A DNA stretch of 64,000 bases from Turbatrix aceti (lineage: Eukaryota > Nematoda > Chromadorea > Rhabditida > Panagrolaimidae): contig OZ017768.1 in the NCBI GenBank assembly GCA_963969345.1, positions 9,340,193-9,404,192 on the forward strand, in the 5' to 3' direction. The notes under the pieces are model-generated. The model was not told the origin of the DNA. It saw only the letters and a program-made list of their open reading frames with translations, and searched no databases. The translations under genes and the position numbers were made by a program. Shown here piece after piece: positions 37,284 to 49,206 of the stretch. Each line of letters starts with the position of its first letter. The first letter of the stretch is position 1.

Positions 37284-40200
37284 TTATTTTTTATTAAGGG
37301 GAGGATTTTGGATTACTATTGGTGGGGGTGTCGATAAAGGAAGTATTTCGATAATAAATGACTTTATTTCCATGGGTTTGATCTGGATTACGAGTGGTTC
37401 TGAAAAAAAAGCTTTAGTCCATAATTAGGAAAAGTGAAAAACCAACCTTTAGAAACCTCAGTAAGTTCTTTGTCAGTTTGGTTCCAGTCTTTCGGCTTCT
37501 GCATGACCGCCCCCTGGGTCTTGGTTGCCGCCAGGTTGACCTCCTGGAGGGAAATCACAGAAATGCCGGTCAGAAGGTCGGATACGTCGATGGATACGGG
37601 CTTGACCAGCGTCTTTCCCTCGGTGTTGGACAAAAAGTGTTCCAAGCGAAGAAGCAGCTTTGTGGGACCCAACTGGTCGAGAGTCAGGATGTTGACGTTT
37701 TTAGGCAGAGCTTTGGAGATGCCAGTGAAACTCGATAACAAAGGATGAGACGTTGTCCCTTTCGGAAGGGGACTGACGGCGACCACGGGCAGGTGATAGA
37801 GCTCGAGCGCGGCCTGTCGGTGTTCCTGTTCGTGTTCCGTGTCTGTAGGGGTCAGAAGAAGCCAGTGCCGTCCGCGAACTACGATACCACGGTCGTTTAC
37901 GGTCTCGTTGAGAGCTTGGTCGACGCCGAAGTGATCGTCCATGAAAAGTCGTCTGTGAAGCTGAAAAGAAAAATATTGTTTGACTGTTTGTCTTTCCCCG
38001 GTTACGATACCATGAGTTCAACTTGCCCGTCGGCAAGCGACGATCCTCCCTGGCTACGATCGGTCAGGATAGAAAGTTGATTAGTTGCATCCGAAATGAT
38101 GATTTTGTTGGCTACCGGATAGTAATTTCCGGCAACCGGTTCTGTGCCTTCGTATTTCGAATAAGGATATGCGTTTCGTCTGAAATATCGTTACCATAGG
38201 CATATTTGGTAAATGGAAATATAAGACTCACGTTCTCTTCAAAATCTGCTTTCCGTTACTATCCGTGTAAAACACTCCCTGATTAGCAATAGCGGGTACC
38301 GTATACCGAGTAACAACTTCCTGACCAATGTTGTCCGGTAGCGGACCAACAATCCAGTCAAATTCAATCTTAGGATCGTTCACTCGTAGACGAATGATCT
38401 GACTGATGTATCCGTTGATTTTTTGGCAAACTTCTTGGACAACTTTGCCCCGGACGACGGTGGCCGAAACCGTTACATTGGCATGCTGATAGGCAAAAGC
38501 TGTGCCATTGGGATTAAAGATGTACGCACCGGATGGCTGGGGCTCCTGTGCGACAGGGTTGTAGTACAGAAATTCTTGAGACAGCGGTATAGCCGTATTC
38601 GTGTTAGAGTTACGGTAGAATGCCAGGCGTCCGGATGTAAAAGTCAGTTCAACAATACCGTTACTGATTGTTATATTGTTCGAAGGAACAGACACTGCTT
38701 GTTGGGAGGGCACGGCGATGTGATCGACAGTTGCAGAGTCGGATACAAAAACGGTTGTGTATCCCAGAGCTGGCAGGGTTACGGGAACGTGCAGGGTGTA
38801 TACGGCTGTGTCGTTGACGTTGAATTGATCAGGAGGCAAAAATGCGAGGAGAAGATCGAACGGAATTGGCTTTCCACCATCCGTAGTTACGGTGACGTTC
38901 TTACGGTAATAAGGGATACTGATTACGGTAGACACGGATTTGCTGAGGCCATTGAACACTGTTAGGGCAAGGTTGGTGTATTTTCTGAAGAAAAAGTTGC
39001 ACACACGTTTTCCAACATTTTTCGTTAAAAACGAACCTCGCAGGTTCACAAATACTCTTATTAGCCAAAAGGCAAAGTTCGAAGGGTGTAACAGTGCCTT
39101 GTGCTTTGGATAACTTTTGAACCGCCTTGTTGAGCACATCAGTGCCCACCTGGATGCCACGCAGGAGTCGGCCTTCGTAGTCAAAAGTTACTCTCTCCCG
39201 AGACGTTCCTCTAAAAATCCCACATTGTCTGTGTTGTAACGGAAACTGTATATCCTACGTCACGGCGTCATGATGTTGGGCCAGGCCAACGGCGCGCTCG
39301 AACACCTCCACCTGAGGCGACTCTAGGCCAGCCAGGGCGTCGAATGCTTTGACGAGTTGGAGGTAAGCCGAAGCCTGGCGAACGAGGCCCTTCATCAGGG
39401 CTTTGCTCGTGAAATAGCCGGTCCAGTAGCTTTGAGGCGCGGACGCGTAAGGAAAAAAGTCGCTTTCGCGCGACGGAAGTTTCAGTTCGGTGTTCGTGAC
39501 GTACTTTACGTAACACGCCGGGGTCGAGTAGGCTGCTTGGATTTTTGTTGTGTTTGACTAAGAAACTTTTTTGATCCGAAAAAAAAGAAATAAAAATTAG
39601 TACTCACTCTTGCATTTATTGCTTTCAGAAGTTTGTCCAGATTCTTGTAAAACAAGTTCGCGTTACTGTATGTGAAATCGCTACCCATAAGGACCATGAC
39701 ATTTCGATGGCGTTGGTGTTCCACCTGTTTGAGAACTTTCGTTAGAAATTCGTCCGTCCTACGGTCCAGATTATATCCCTGAAGTTCAGGTCGATCTTGT
39801 ATAGGTTCATCCGCGCAGAGCGTGTCGAAGCAAAAGTTATCGTAAGGTCCGTAATGCCCGAGGTAGAACTGTCCTGTTAGGATTTGGTTTGTTCCTCAAA
39901 AGTTAAAAACAAAAATTAAAAAAAAATAAAGATAAACTTTTTGGAAACTCACGAATATCGTCACTGGTAGCCCATAAAAACTCCAAACTTTTGTCCCGGA
40001 CACGTTCATTGTGCTCGATGTAATGTGCGCGTGCAAAAAACAAAGCTTCGTATCCAATATCGGCAGCAATATTTGCGTGTTCCCTGGAATGACCGAAGGG
40101 ATCGATCTGCCAGGCGACTTTTGGGCGACCGCACTCGCCGTACGAAGCGTTGAGCTTTCTTAGGCCAAGTGTGTACTGGTCGATGATGTCGGTGTAGTGC

Positions 40201-40837
40201 GTGGCGGCTTCGTCCGGTTGCACCCAGCCTCCGCCGATGATTTCAATCTGTCCCGATGCCACGAGCTTTGCAAAACGAGCATTGTCTTCGGGGCCGTGGG
40301 CTTCGAGCCAGCGTGTGAGGAACCCTGTCTCGGCAAAGTTGAATTTTTTTGATGGATCACGTTCGAGTTCTATGAGTACCGTGTTGTAGATTGAATCAAC
40401 GCCAATTGGTATTTCTCTTGGTCGGACTGAAAAAAATAATCATAAATTAAAAATTTTGCATAAAGTTGCTACTTTTTTCTTGATCTACATATTTTTGTTG
40501 TGAGACCAATTTTCTTTCATTACAAGACCGTTTATGAGTAATATGTATGTAATTACGATAAAATTATTACTTCGCGCGTAGTATTCGTCAACGGTCACGA
40601 TCCATCCTAAGTCATCGTGTGTGTGACAGATGAAGTGAATGTTGATATTCTTATCATCACTGGAACCACTTGACGAAAATACGGGGCACGTCTAAAAGCC
40701 CGCGTGTAATAATCTCGTATGAAAAAAAAAAGACTCACATCCCACGAACACGTAGACTTGCATTTACAAAATGTGACGATAAGAAGGAGGAAGGCAATAA
40801 AAATCTTGATTGCCCGTTGACTCTTATGCTTGATCAT
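37284..40837 (-). CDS. MAN2B1: Lysosomal-type alpha-mannosidase (GH38), copy B
   Basis: Ten exons matching copy A: 40837-40739, 40691-40571, 40426-39953, 39873-39608, 39557-39259, 39210-39037, 38984-38232, 38179-38011, 37960-37447 and 37399-37284, all in phase, giving 994 residues. All catalytic motifs are kept ([27 protein letters not shown]), so both copies should be active. Differences from A are scattered in exons 2-6 (for example SESD for SKSD near FFPYAS), and the last exon is distinct and longer by 12 residues (ending [17 protein letters not shown]). The start is the ATG at 40837. The first upstream ATG is cut off by an in-frame TAG after a 4-bp deletion relative to copy A. Confidence 0.93.
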
Positions 40838-43188
40838 TTGCACTAGCCTAAAAGTTTTGTATTCATGTTATCAGATACCAAAAATAGATATTTCCTACTG
40901 AGTGGGAGTATACAGCACCAGCTAAAGCACGCGAAGAAGCCGTGTTTGGTGTGTAGCTACAAAATTAGGATTGTAAAACAGGTTGGCATTTAATTTCTGG
41001 AAAACAACGGACGTGATGACACAAATAATTTTTGAAACAAAACTGTTAAATTTAAAGCAAAAATAAGGTTAAGCTGTTTTTTAAACAAAAAAATCGTGTC
41101 ATATGAAAAAAATCTGTTTTTTTAATATTTTTGGTACAAAAATATTTCAAACTTTTGGACATCGAATCTGACTTTCAGTTCTTTTTTTTAATCTTGCGTT
41201 TAAACTAAATATTTAAAAAAATTTTCATTATTTTTTTTAAATCTTGCGTAATCATAGCAGCGCATGGCATAATTTTTTATAAAAACCCTGGAATCAAAAA
41301 AAATTTATATTCTGTCAGGGTATTCTAAAGAAGGCCTACAACAGCGTCTCAAGACATTTGAAAGTGTAAAAAGCCTGTGTTGGCCGTTGTTAATAAATAG
41401 GAAAGCTAATTCATAAATTATTTATGATCGTTACAGATCACCAACATAAGAACACGTTAGCATGCACGTAAGAAACGCCAACTTGCCATCTTTTAATGTG
41501 AATTTATTTTAATAAAATTTAAATAAAAAAGTAAAATTTGAAAGGTTTGTAAAGAAATTGTGTCATTGAAAATTCACAATTTTTTTCGCGAACGAACACG
41601 AATATGTTTAAAGTTGTGTTAAAAAAATAAAACAAACGAGAACATTTTAACAAACCCGAATGATTCCGATCATCGCCAGACAACACGGCAACAGACACTG
41701 AATGAGTGATACAAAGATCTTGTGATAATTTTTGGTAAGCCGATAAAACAGAACGGTTCAATAAAGTGCAAATGAAACTAAAAAAACGAGAAACTATAGT
41801 CTCTCGTTTCAATCAATGAATCAATGAATCTGTCTTGTCTTTAAAAAAATCATCTTACAAGAAACAGCACATTACAGTGACGGACGATGGCCAGCTTACG
41901 TTTCCGTTTTTAAAACTCACACATTTTTTAATAGAGCATTTTAAAGAAAAAACATTAGATGATAGAAATTTTAAACCATTTCTAGAATTGGGAGTGCTTG
42001 AGAGCGCGGGGGGGCAATTGCGGAAGAAGCAACAAAATTGATTTTTAAATACAATGATGCGAGGAAGCAAGATGTGCTAGAACCTTATGTATCATTCACA
42101 TCAGTCAGTCATGTATGTACTACAACACCAATAAAAAAAACACACGAAGTCCTTTAAAACATATAAAAAAAATTGCGAAACGGGTTATCTGATATTATCA
42201 TAAACATTATCATAGACATTAGGTAATAATGTTCTCGCGATATTTTCCGGAACGAACCATTCGACAACTTACAAGGAAAGTGTCAGGGTTCATTTTGGAA
42301 TTTCTTCACGAAACTTTGCCAAAAGTTTGATTTTACTATGAAAAGTTTATACTGAAAAATTCAGTTGCACCGCTCATGATCTGACAGAGTTACGGTAGTC
42401 GGAAATCACGTTTTTGCCATTTTTGACGATTTTTGGCACGTTGTAGCTAACGAACAACGTTATTTTCAAAATCAGGGTGTGCATCAATCGACGTAGTTTT
42501 GCATGGTGAATCAGATAAAAATATAAAAATTTAGGTTTGTCACCTTAAAAAATGCCGAAATTTGCATTCGAAAAGATGTCACAATGCCAACATTGGTTTC
42601 GGCATTTTTCAAGGTCACAACCCTACGTTATTATATTTTTAGCTGATTCTCCATAAAAAAATATGTCGATTGATATACCCCTTGGTTCTGAAAATGCCGA
42701 AGTTGTTTAGCTAGAACGTGCCAAAAATCGTCAAAAATGGCAAAAACGTGATTTCCGACTACCGTAACTCTGTCAGATCATGAGCGGTGCAACTGAATTT
42801 TTCAGTACAAACTTTTCATAGTAAAATCAAACTTTTTGCAAAGTTTCGTGAAGAAATTCCAAAATGAACCCTGACACTTTCCTTGTTAGAGAAACTGAAC
42901 GAACGCGAACATTTTTGAACAACGTATTTGGAAACGAACACAAACACAAAAAAACATTGAATTCTTTCGCAAACGAAAATGAACAAAAACGAACAATCGC
43001 GCTCGTTTTTGCGCGCTCATTCGTTTGAAATGCAAGAAAATGCGCAAAGAAATTTTCGCTTCGAGAACCCCGCGCGTACGGAATTTTTTTTTTTGCTTCA
43101 CAGAAGTTTTCGTTGCTTTTTCATCTTCGTTAGTCACCTTTTTTTCCCCCGTGCAGGTGTTTATTATTACTCCAATTGATCTCTTGCC
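40838..43188. other. Intergenic region with palindromic insertion
   Basis: AT-rich non-coding DNA between mannosidase B and the farnesyltransferase gene. A frame near 41835-42041 has no family features and I do not call it. CGAAC/GTTTG-rich words appear at 41.58-41.65 and 42.89-43.03 kb. The notable element is the palindrome at 42272-42885. Confidence 0.5.
42272..42885. mobile_element. Near-perfect 614-bp palindromic MITE with TTA flanks
   Basis: The left end CAAGGAAAGTGTCAGGGTTC is mirrored by the right end GAACCCTGACACTTTCCTTG. Complementarity continues almost to a small loop near 42563-42592, for example GACTACCGTAACTCTGTCAG on the right against its complement on the left. Both ends are flanked by TTA (42269-42271 and 42886-42888), the three-base target duplication typical of PIF/Harbinger elements. 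There is no coding capacity, so it would depend on a transposase elsewhere. The high arm identity suggests recent insertion or arm homogenisation. Confidence 0.85.
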
Positions 43189-44857
43189 ATGGGTGAAGTC
43201 ATGCCTGAACCCGAGCACAAGCTGTACAAAGAGCGCCCCGAATGGGCTGACGTCAAGCCGATCTACAATTCTTCCGACGAGGATTCCGCGATGCGAATTG
43301 CCTTCAAGCCTGATGGTTGTTTTTTATTTTCGAAACAAAATAATTGATTAAAATAATTTGTCGTTACAGTCGAAGACGCATTTGCCTACCTACGAGCTGT
43401 CATGACATCCGGCGAAGTATCCAAGCGAGCTTTTGACCTGACAACCGACTGCACGCAAATCAATGCTGCAAATTACAGCCTCTGGGAGTACCGACGACGT
43501 CTTATCTCCCTGCTTGGTATCGATCTGAATGATGAATTAGAATTCTGCGAAATGTGTATTACTGAAAATCCGAAAAACTACCAGGTATGGCATCATCGAA
43601 AGGAACTCATATCGCTCATCAAACCCAAGAATGTGGATTTTGAGTTCGTCGATGGCCTTCTTGCCGACGATCAAAAGAATTATCACGCATGGCAACACAG
43701 GTTTGTTTTGTGGTTTTATGAACAAAACGTATGGAAATGCGACTTATTTAGAATAATATTAGGAAACGCAAATTCGACGGTCTAAAAAGTTGCGTAATAT
43801 TTAGTTTCTGAAAAAATTACCATTATAAAAACGGTACGTAATATAGGATTACTTCATGAATTATAACATCCAAAGCGCTAAAGCATTACGTTACCTACGC
43901 CGAGTAACATTCAAATGCCCTTATTTTATTACGTTAGGTGCGCTGAATGACGTTTGAACGTTACTAAACCATTACTTTACATTCCCTGAGTAACTTTATG
44001 AATTCGCTATTTTGTTACTTTACTTGCGCTGCATAACATCCAAAAGTCGTTAGTGTATTACGTTTCGTACCCCGCATAATATCTGGAAATCGTAATTTTA
44101 TTACTTTTACAAACGTATACTTTTCTCTTTCTTTTTTTACCGTACAATCACATTCCAGGGTTTTTCTCGCCAAGACATTCCGTCCACCTCTCGAAGGCGA
44201 ACTCCGAACCACGACGTGGTACATCAACAACGACGCTTACAACAATTCGGCCTGGTCATATCGCTTCTTTTTGATATCCGAAATCAGCAATAACTTTGAC
44301 AATGAACAGGTTCTTGCCGAAGAAATTCAGTGAGTTTTTTTGCTTTCTTTTTGTTTATTTTTTTTTTGGTTTTCAGATTTGCCATCAATCTGATCTGTGC
44401 TGCGTACAACAACGAAAGTTCGTGGTCGTACCTTACAGGGTTTGTATTTTTCTTGTTTTTATAATACCCACAAAAATATTTCTAGGCTCATGGATTTCTC
44501 GTCGTACACAGACCACCCAGAAGTCATCCGGTTCGCCCGAAAGGCTTCTGGTCTGGCTGAAGAGGCTGTCTCCGTCGCCGAAGACACGGAAGCGCTCAAA
44601 AAGTCGCCACATCACCCGTTTGCAATTTCGTTTTTGGCAGATGCTCTCATTACGACGGTCAAGGATGGAAAAGGCGATCAGAATGGGCTGGATCTTGCCA
44701 AAGCGGTAGGTCAAATTTGTGTGAACTAACAAAAAATTTTTTTTTTGATTTTTAGTGCTACGAGCGTCTCGCAACGATCGATCCAATCAGGCGAAAATTC
44801 TGGGCCTACAAAGTCGGCGAAATCGCCAACATTGCTCCCGTTCCTACACCCCGTTGA
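43189..44857 (+). CDS. FNTA: Protein farnesyltransferase/geranylgeranyltransferase-I alpha subunit
   Basis: Six exons: 43189-43315, 43370-43700, 44159-44329, 44377-44439, 44486-44705 and 44756-44857, giving 337 residues, the typical length. The PFTA helical repeats are clear: NYSLWEYRRRLI, NYQVWHHRKELI, NYHAWQHRVFLA, NNSAWSYRFFLI and ESSWSYLTGLM. The alpha subunit pairs with either beta subunit in the cytosol and supports transfer of farnesyl or geranylgeranyl groups to CaaX proteins. Intron 2 (43701-44158) contains a 43-bp repeat array. The gene ends 119 bp from the tyrosine phosphatase, tail-to-tail. Confidence 0.95.
43860..44112 (+). repeat. 43-bp repeat array, locus 5 (FNTA intron)
   Basis: About six units in plus orientation, for example TTACGTTACCTACGCCGAGT, TTACGTTAGGTGCGCTGAAT and TTACTTTACTTGCGCTGCAT, grading into degenerate copies at each end. 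The array fills most of FNTA intron 2. Confidence 0.8.
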
Positions 44858-44975
44858 TGTTTGGTGTAATTTTTTTTGACTCTCACCATGATAAACAAAA
44901 ATTTTTTCCGATTTTTGTTGCCGCTAATTTTTTTTGTCAACGTTACGGTGGAGGAGGTGGAAGTGCAGGAAGGCC

Positions 44976-46162
44976 CTAGAGCGGCACGAGTGGAGAATAA
45001 ATGTTCTCTGCTTCGGGCTTCGTGCGAGCTTCGATGAGCGCGTCGTAGCTGGCGTAGAACTTTGCCTGCATGGCCTGCAACTCGGGGGTGCTGAATTCCT
45101 TGAGGGCCCGGGAAAAAGCGGTCAGCGACTTGCAGATAAACAGGAGCTGGAGGTCGGTCTGAACTAAGTGGGCGCGCTGCATGCGGAGTTCCCGGATGGT
45201 CGAGGTCACGCAGAGTTTCTCGCCGGTGAGCAGCTTCTGGAGACAGACTTCGAGGGCGACGACCGTCCCCGTCCGACCGACGCCCGCAGAGCAGTGGACG
45301 ACGCTCACACACTTGCGGGCTTCGTTGAGGATCCGGAACGCGCACCGTACCGACTGGGGCACGCCCCGATCGGGCCAGTTCTTCCACTGGTGGTGGCGGA
45401 CGACTCGGGTGTCGTTGCCCCTGGACACGCGGAGCGTCGTGATGACCACCGGGCGGTTGGTTTCTCTGTCGGTGTTTTCATTGGCAATCACGATGCCGGC
45501 TGTCTGGATGGCGTCGCCGGCGTTGAGGGGCCAGTACTGCTGGCACTTTTCCTTGCCCTGCTCGACGCACTCGCAGAGCATCACGATGACGCCGACGTTC
45601 TCCTGCAGCACCATGCTCCAAAAGTCGCCGGCAGTATGCCCCATGGGGCCTTGTGTGCAAATGAACCTGTTCACGAGCGCGGGGTGCGCGACATAGTTTG
45701 CGTGGATGTACGTGTTCCCGACGCCTCTCAGTACCACCCGGGAGAAGTCCGCGCACACTACGTCTGAAAAATGTTGTTACGTCAAAAAATGTTGGCAAAC
45801 TTTTTTTTCCACCCACCTTTGTATCGATTTCTTTCCATATTCTTGTCAAAAGCATCGTGCGTTAAACTCGGGGGAACGTAAGCATGGAGCTTTGCGTCGT
45901 ACTGCTTCAGGTATCCACCGACGCCGATTTGAAACATCGAGCCGAGAAAAGCAGCGTAATCCCTCATCTGCTTCTCAGAAGTTGGCATATCCCGTGAAGA
46001 ACCATCTGCCTGGGCTTCGGATGTTGCTGTCCCCGGGGTGGGACGCGAACTTTGTAGTATGGGGGTAGATCGTCGACGGCTTGTTCCTCGCGACACTGTT
46101 TCGCGTCTCAGCTTCTTACTTTCGCGACTTCTGGGGCGTCGTTTTTTTCCAACGGTTTGCAT
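44976..46162 (-). CDS. Non-receptor protein tyrosine phosphatase
   Basis: Two exons (46162-45817 and 45763-44976) joined in phase 1, giving 377 residues. A basic N-terminus (MQTVGKKRRPRSRESKKLRR) precedes the classical PTP domain: RNRYKDVVCADFSRVVL, YIHANYV, the substrate-loop region FICTQGPMGHTAGDFW, the WPD loop NWPDRGVP, the catalytic signature VHCSAGVGRTG near residue 270, and the Q-loop LVQTDLQLLFI. All catalytic residues (Cys, Arg, Asp, Gln) are present, so it should be active. Small intracellular PTPs of this plan are strongly expanded in nematodes and many are sperm-enriched; that link is inference. A deleted copy lies at 13.7 kb. Confidence 0.92.
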
Positions 46163-46654
46163 CGTTGCCGTACACCGAATACTCAATCCTGGAAGCGATA
46201 AGATGATATGGCGTTCAATCTGTCGTCCGCCTTTACGTTTGCTTGTAGCATGTAAATTTGCTCAATGGTTGCTAATTTTTCGTATGATGATCAGGTTTTT
46301 TTTCGTATGATAAGCAGGTTTTATAAGCTTTTTTTTATCGCTTGCTCGAAACGAAAAAAAACGCAAAACTGTTACTTTCCGTCTTCCGAGTAACGTTCAA
46401 AAATTGTTATTTTGTTACGTTAGGTGGGCTGAATAACGTTTGACCGTTACTAAACTATTACTTTATGTCCCCCGAGTAACACCCAAAAATCATTATTGTA
46501 TTATTTTATTGTTATTATACTTTTAGAGCGAATTTATATAAATTCGACTTTTTGTTACGATATGTGCCCTAAAAAACCACCAACCTCTGATAAAATGTAG
46601 ATTTCGGCAATCGTCAGTGGAAGAAAAATTTATTTCTCATTTGTGTAAAAATCA
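46163..46654. other. Spacer with 43-bp repeats and a POLE2 exon relic
   Basis: Lies between the PTP start and the POLE2 stop, both on the minus strand. It holds a 43-bp repeat array (46370-46540), then a degenerate copy (about 46561-46626) of the exon 3 / intron 3 junction of POLE2: AAAACCACCAACCTC, then GATTTCGGCAATCGTCAGTGG beside GACTTCGGCATATCCTCAGCGG at 47.6 kb. Confidence 0.75.
46370..46540 (+). repeat. 43-bp repeat array, locus 6
   Basis: Units GTTACTTTCCGTCTTCCGAG, GTTACGTTAGGTGGGCTGAA and TTACTTTATGTCCCCCGAGT. It is closely similar to the array inside POLE2 intron 3 (47.35-47.53 kb), so the two share a recent origin. Confidence 0.85.
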
Positions 46655-49206
46655 TCAAGCGCACGAACTGACCTCAACAGACTTGGACAAAGGATAGTAG
46701 ACAAGAAAATCAAACGAACTACGAGCGAAAGATCCCGGGTTAACGATGAGACAGCCGGGAAGAGATTTGTCATCGGTGAAGAGCTTGTACTTGTCTGCGA
46801 TGAGAAGAACATCGGGCACGGGGTTCAGGTGAAGGGTGTGATCAAACTGGGGTATGACAGGAGCCACGTGCATCGGCATCGGACAAATGTGGCGTTGGCT
46901 TGCGATTGCAGTGCAAAACTGAAAAAAAACTGATTTTTTATAAAACTTTTTTTTAAAACTCACAGCGTGTGGAATGACACCAACTTCCTTCGGTACCCAG
47001 CAGGCATTACGACACATTTTCTCGACAACATCATCACGAAAAACAACGATCGTCTGGTCACGGGCCTTGATTTTGCAGGGATTCGACGCAAAGTGGACGT
47101 TCGGAAATTCTTTGAAGTATTTGGCAAGAATTGGGGAAATCTGGGTTCTGAAATTGGAGTAAAATTAGTTTTGGAACATTTGATAACAAACAGCGTGCTC
47201 GCAAGAAAATGGAATGTGTTTTGTAGCGACAGGGCCAAAACTTGAAAGCAAATCCCAAAAAAATTGATATAAACGGTAGTTTGAGGACGAAAAACGTCCA
47301 AAAATAGTAAATTTCTTACTTTATGGGTTATATCCAAAAAGCGGTAAAGTATTATGTTAGTTACGTCGAGTAACGTTCAGAGATCGTTATTTTGTTACGT
47401 CAGGTACGCTGGATAACGTTTGACCGTTACTAAACTATTACTTTAGGTCCCCCGAGTAACATTCAAAAGTCGCTATTTTGTTACCTCATGTGCACTGAAT
47501 AATATCCAAATACAGTTCGAAACGTATATTTTTTTTGCTATGTGTACAGTAAAATAATTTTAGATCCACTTTTAGTTACATACGTCACGCACCCCAAAAA
47601 ACCACCAACCTCGGATAAATCGTAGACTTCGGCATATCCTCAGCGGAAGGCACAAAAACGATCTGCGTCTTTTCATATTGTGATTTAAACTCGGCAAAAA
47701 TATTTGCCAGATGCCGAAAACCATCTTTCAGGCTCTCCGTGAATCCTGTAGCAGTGTAATTCGTGCAAAACGAACCACAGAGAATGAATGCGTAGGGAGG
47801 ACATGCGGAAAAGCCATCCAAAATACGGTAAAAAGCTTGCAGGACAGCGGGTGAATCGACAAAGAGGTCGGAGAGGACGATGATACGGTCATTCGTCGAC
47901 CACATCCCGACCGGAGATTGCGCGACATTGGATACGGTAGGCCGAAGCGCTGGAAGCCGGATACGCTGGATTCGGAGTACATTCGACGAGTAGGTGCCGT
48001 GGAATTCAAAAATGCCGCCCTCAAAGTAGATGCCATCCTCGAAGACGGTGGAAGGCAGAATTTTGACACGCAAAGAACCGGTCGGGTCCTCGATCGTGTA
48101 CGTGTCAGCTTTTTCGCGATGCAGCATGCCGAGGACAGCGACGTCCTCACCGGTACGGGAGTACAGAAGCTCGATTGGGACAATAGACATCGAGCTGACG
48201 AGGCTTTTGATGAGTTCGAAGCGATCGCGGAGGGCATCGCATGCAAAGACGCTGTCACCCTTCTGGCGATCTGCTTCGCGAAATTGCTTCTGCGCTTGAT
48301 CGTAGACAAAGCGACGCCATTGATCGACGGAGACGACCTCGAAAACAGCATCTGTAGACGACGTCTTGCCCCGGGTCAGGTGGACGAGAGAGGTCTTCAG
48401 CACTTCTAGCGTGATGAGTTTGTCGTCGACTGAAAGTAAAAAATGTTTTAGGTACACGATAAAAAAATCCTAGATTGTAAACGTAATACGTATAGAAAAC
48501 GTACAATTGTAAATTGTAATCACTGGTCAAAAAATAAATACTGTAACAAAAAAAATCTAATTCGTAATACTTGCAAAAGAAATAAAATAAAGATTTTCCG
48601 ATATTATTCGGGGTACCAAACGTAATACAATAACGACATTTGGATATTATTCAGAGCACGTGAAGTAACAAATTAGCGATTTTTGGATGTTACTCGGGGG
48701 ACATAAAGTAATAGTTTAGTAACGGTCAAACGTTATTCAGCACACCTAACGTAACAAAATAACGATCTCTGAACGTTACTCGGCATAGCAAACGTAATAT
48801 TTTACCATTTTTTGGATGTACCCTCACTAGCATAAGGAGCACTAAAGGAGCACAAAAAGGGGGGGCAATTTTTTAACCTTATTCGTTCCCCAAACTTCTA
48901 TTTTTATCCGGTTTTGGAAATTTCGTTTCAATTTTTGGCCCCGTCGCTACAAAAAAACAAACCATTTTCGAGCATGAAAACATCAGTCAATTTGGAAGCG
49001 AATTTCCGAATTTCATCCCGTGATTTATTTTGTAGAAACTTTGCCAAATAAGTCGATGAATTCCTGAAAAAAATGGTTATAAAAACCGTAAAACAAAGAA
49101 TTAAAAAAACTTACACATCAAGCATAACATTTCGAAGCGTAAATTCACGTTTGACAACTTTTCGTAGATCATTCAAGGCAGAAGAGGATGCTTCGGTATC
49201 ATTCAT
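46655..49206 (-). CDS. POLE2: DNA polymerase epsilon subunit 2
   Basis: Five exons: 49206-49115, 49063-48963, 48429-47610, 47147-46964 and 46918-46655, phases consistent, giving 486 residues (human about 527). A small N-terminal helical region precedes an OB-fold and the inactivated calcineurin-like phosphoesterase domain of B subunits (RIIVLSDLFVDSPAVLQAFYRIL, PYAFILCGSF). It ends with the family C-terminus: NVHFASNPCKIK, EKMCRNACW, NPVPDVLLIADKYKLF and IVNPGSFARSSFDFLVYYP. The subunit stabilises the leading-strand replicative polymerase in the nucleus. An AATAAA (plus-strand TTTATT at 46628-46633) follows the stop. Introns 2 and 3 both carry 43-bp arrays, in opposite orientations. Confidence 0.93.
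47345..47530 (+). repeat. 43-bp repeat array, locus 7 (POLE2 intron 3)
   Basis: Units GTTACGTCGAGTAACGTTCA, GTTACGTCAGGTACGCTGGA, TTACTTTAGGTCCCCCGAGT and TTACCTCATGTGCACTGAAT. Orientation is opposite to the gene. Confidence 0.85.
48598..48805 (-). repeat. 43-bp repeat array, locus 8 (POLE2 intron 2)
   Basis: Reverse-complement units: GATATTATTCGGGGTACCAA, GATATTATTCAGAGCACGTG, GATGTTACTCGGGGGACATA, AACGTTATTCAGCACACCTA and AACGTTACTCGGCATAGCAA. Orientation matches the gene and is opposite to the array in the next intron. Confidence 0.85.

Larger units (their letters stand above)
31955..40837 (-). repeat. Tandem segmental duplication holding two mannosidase genes
   Basis: Two complete ten-exon genes lie head-to-tail on the minus strand with a constant offset of 5366 bp from exon 9 through exon 5. 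Intron positions and phases are identical. Positions 32125-33014 match 37491-38380 without a difference that I could see, introns included. The last exon, exon 1 and introns 2 and 4 differ clearly. The spacer DNA (35.7-37.3 kb) is not obviously repeated after copy B. Confidence 0.9.

Noticed and set aside
41835..42041. 68-residue plus-strand frame near 41.8 kb
   Set aside because: No family resemblance, no splice partners and flanked by AT-rich DNA; insufficient support for a gene.
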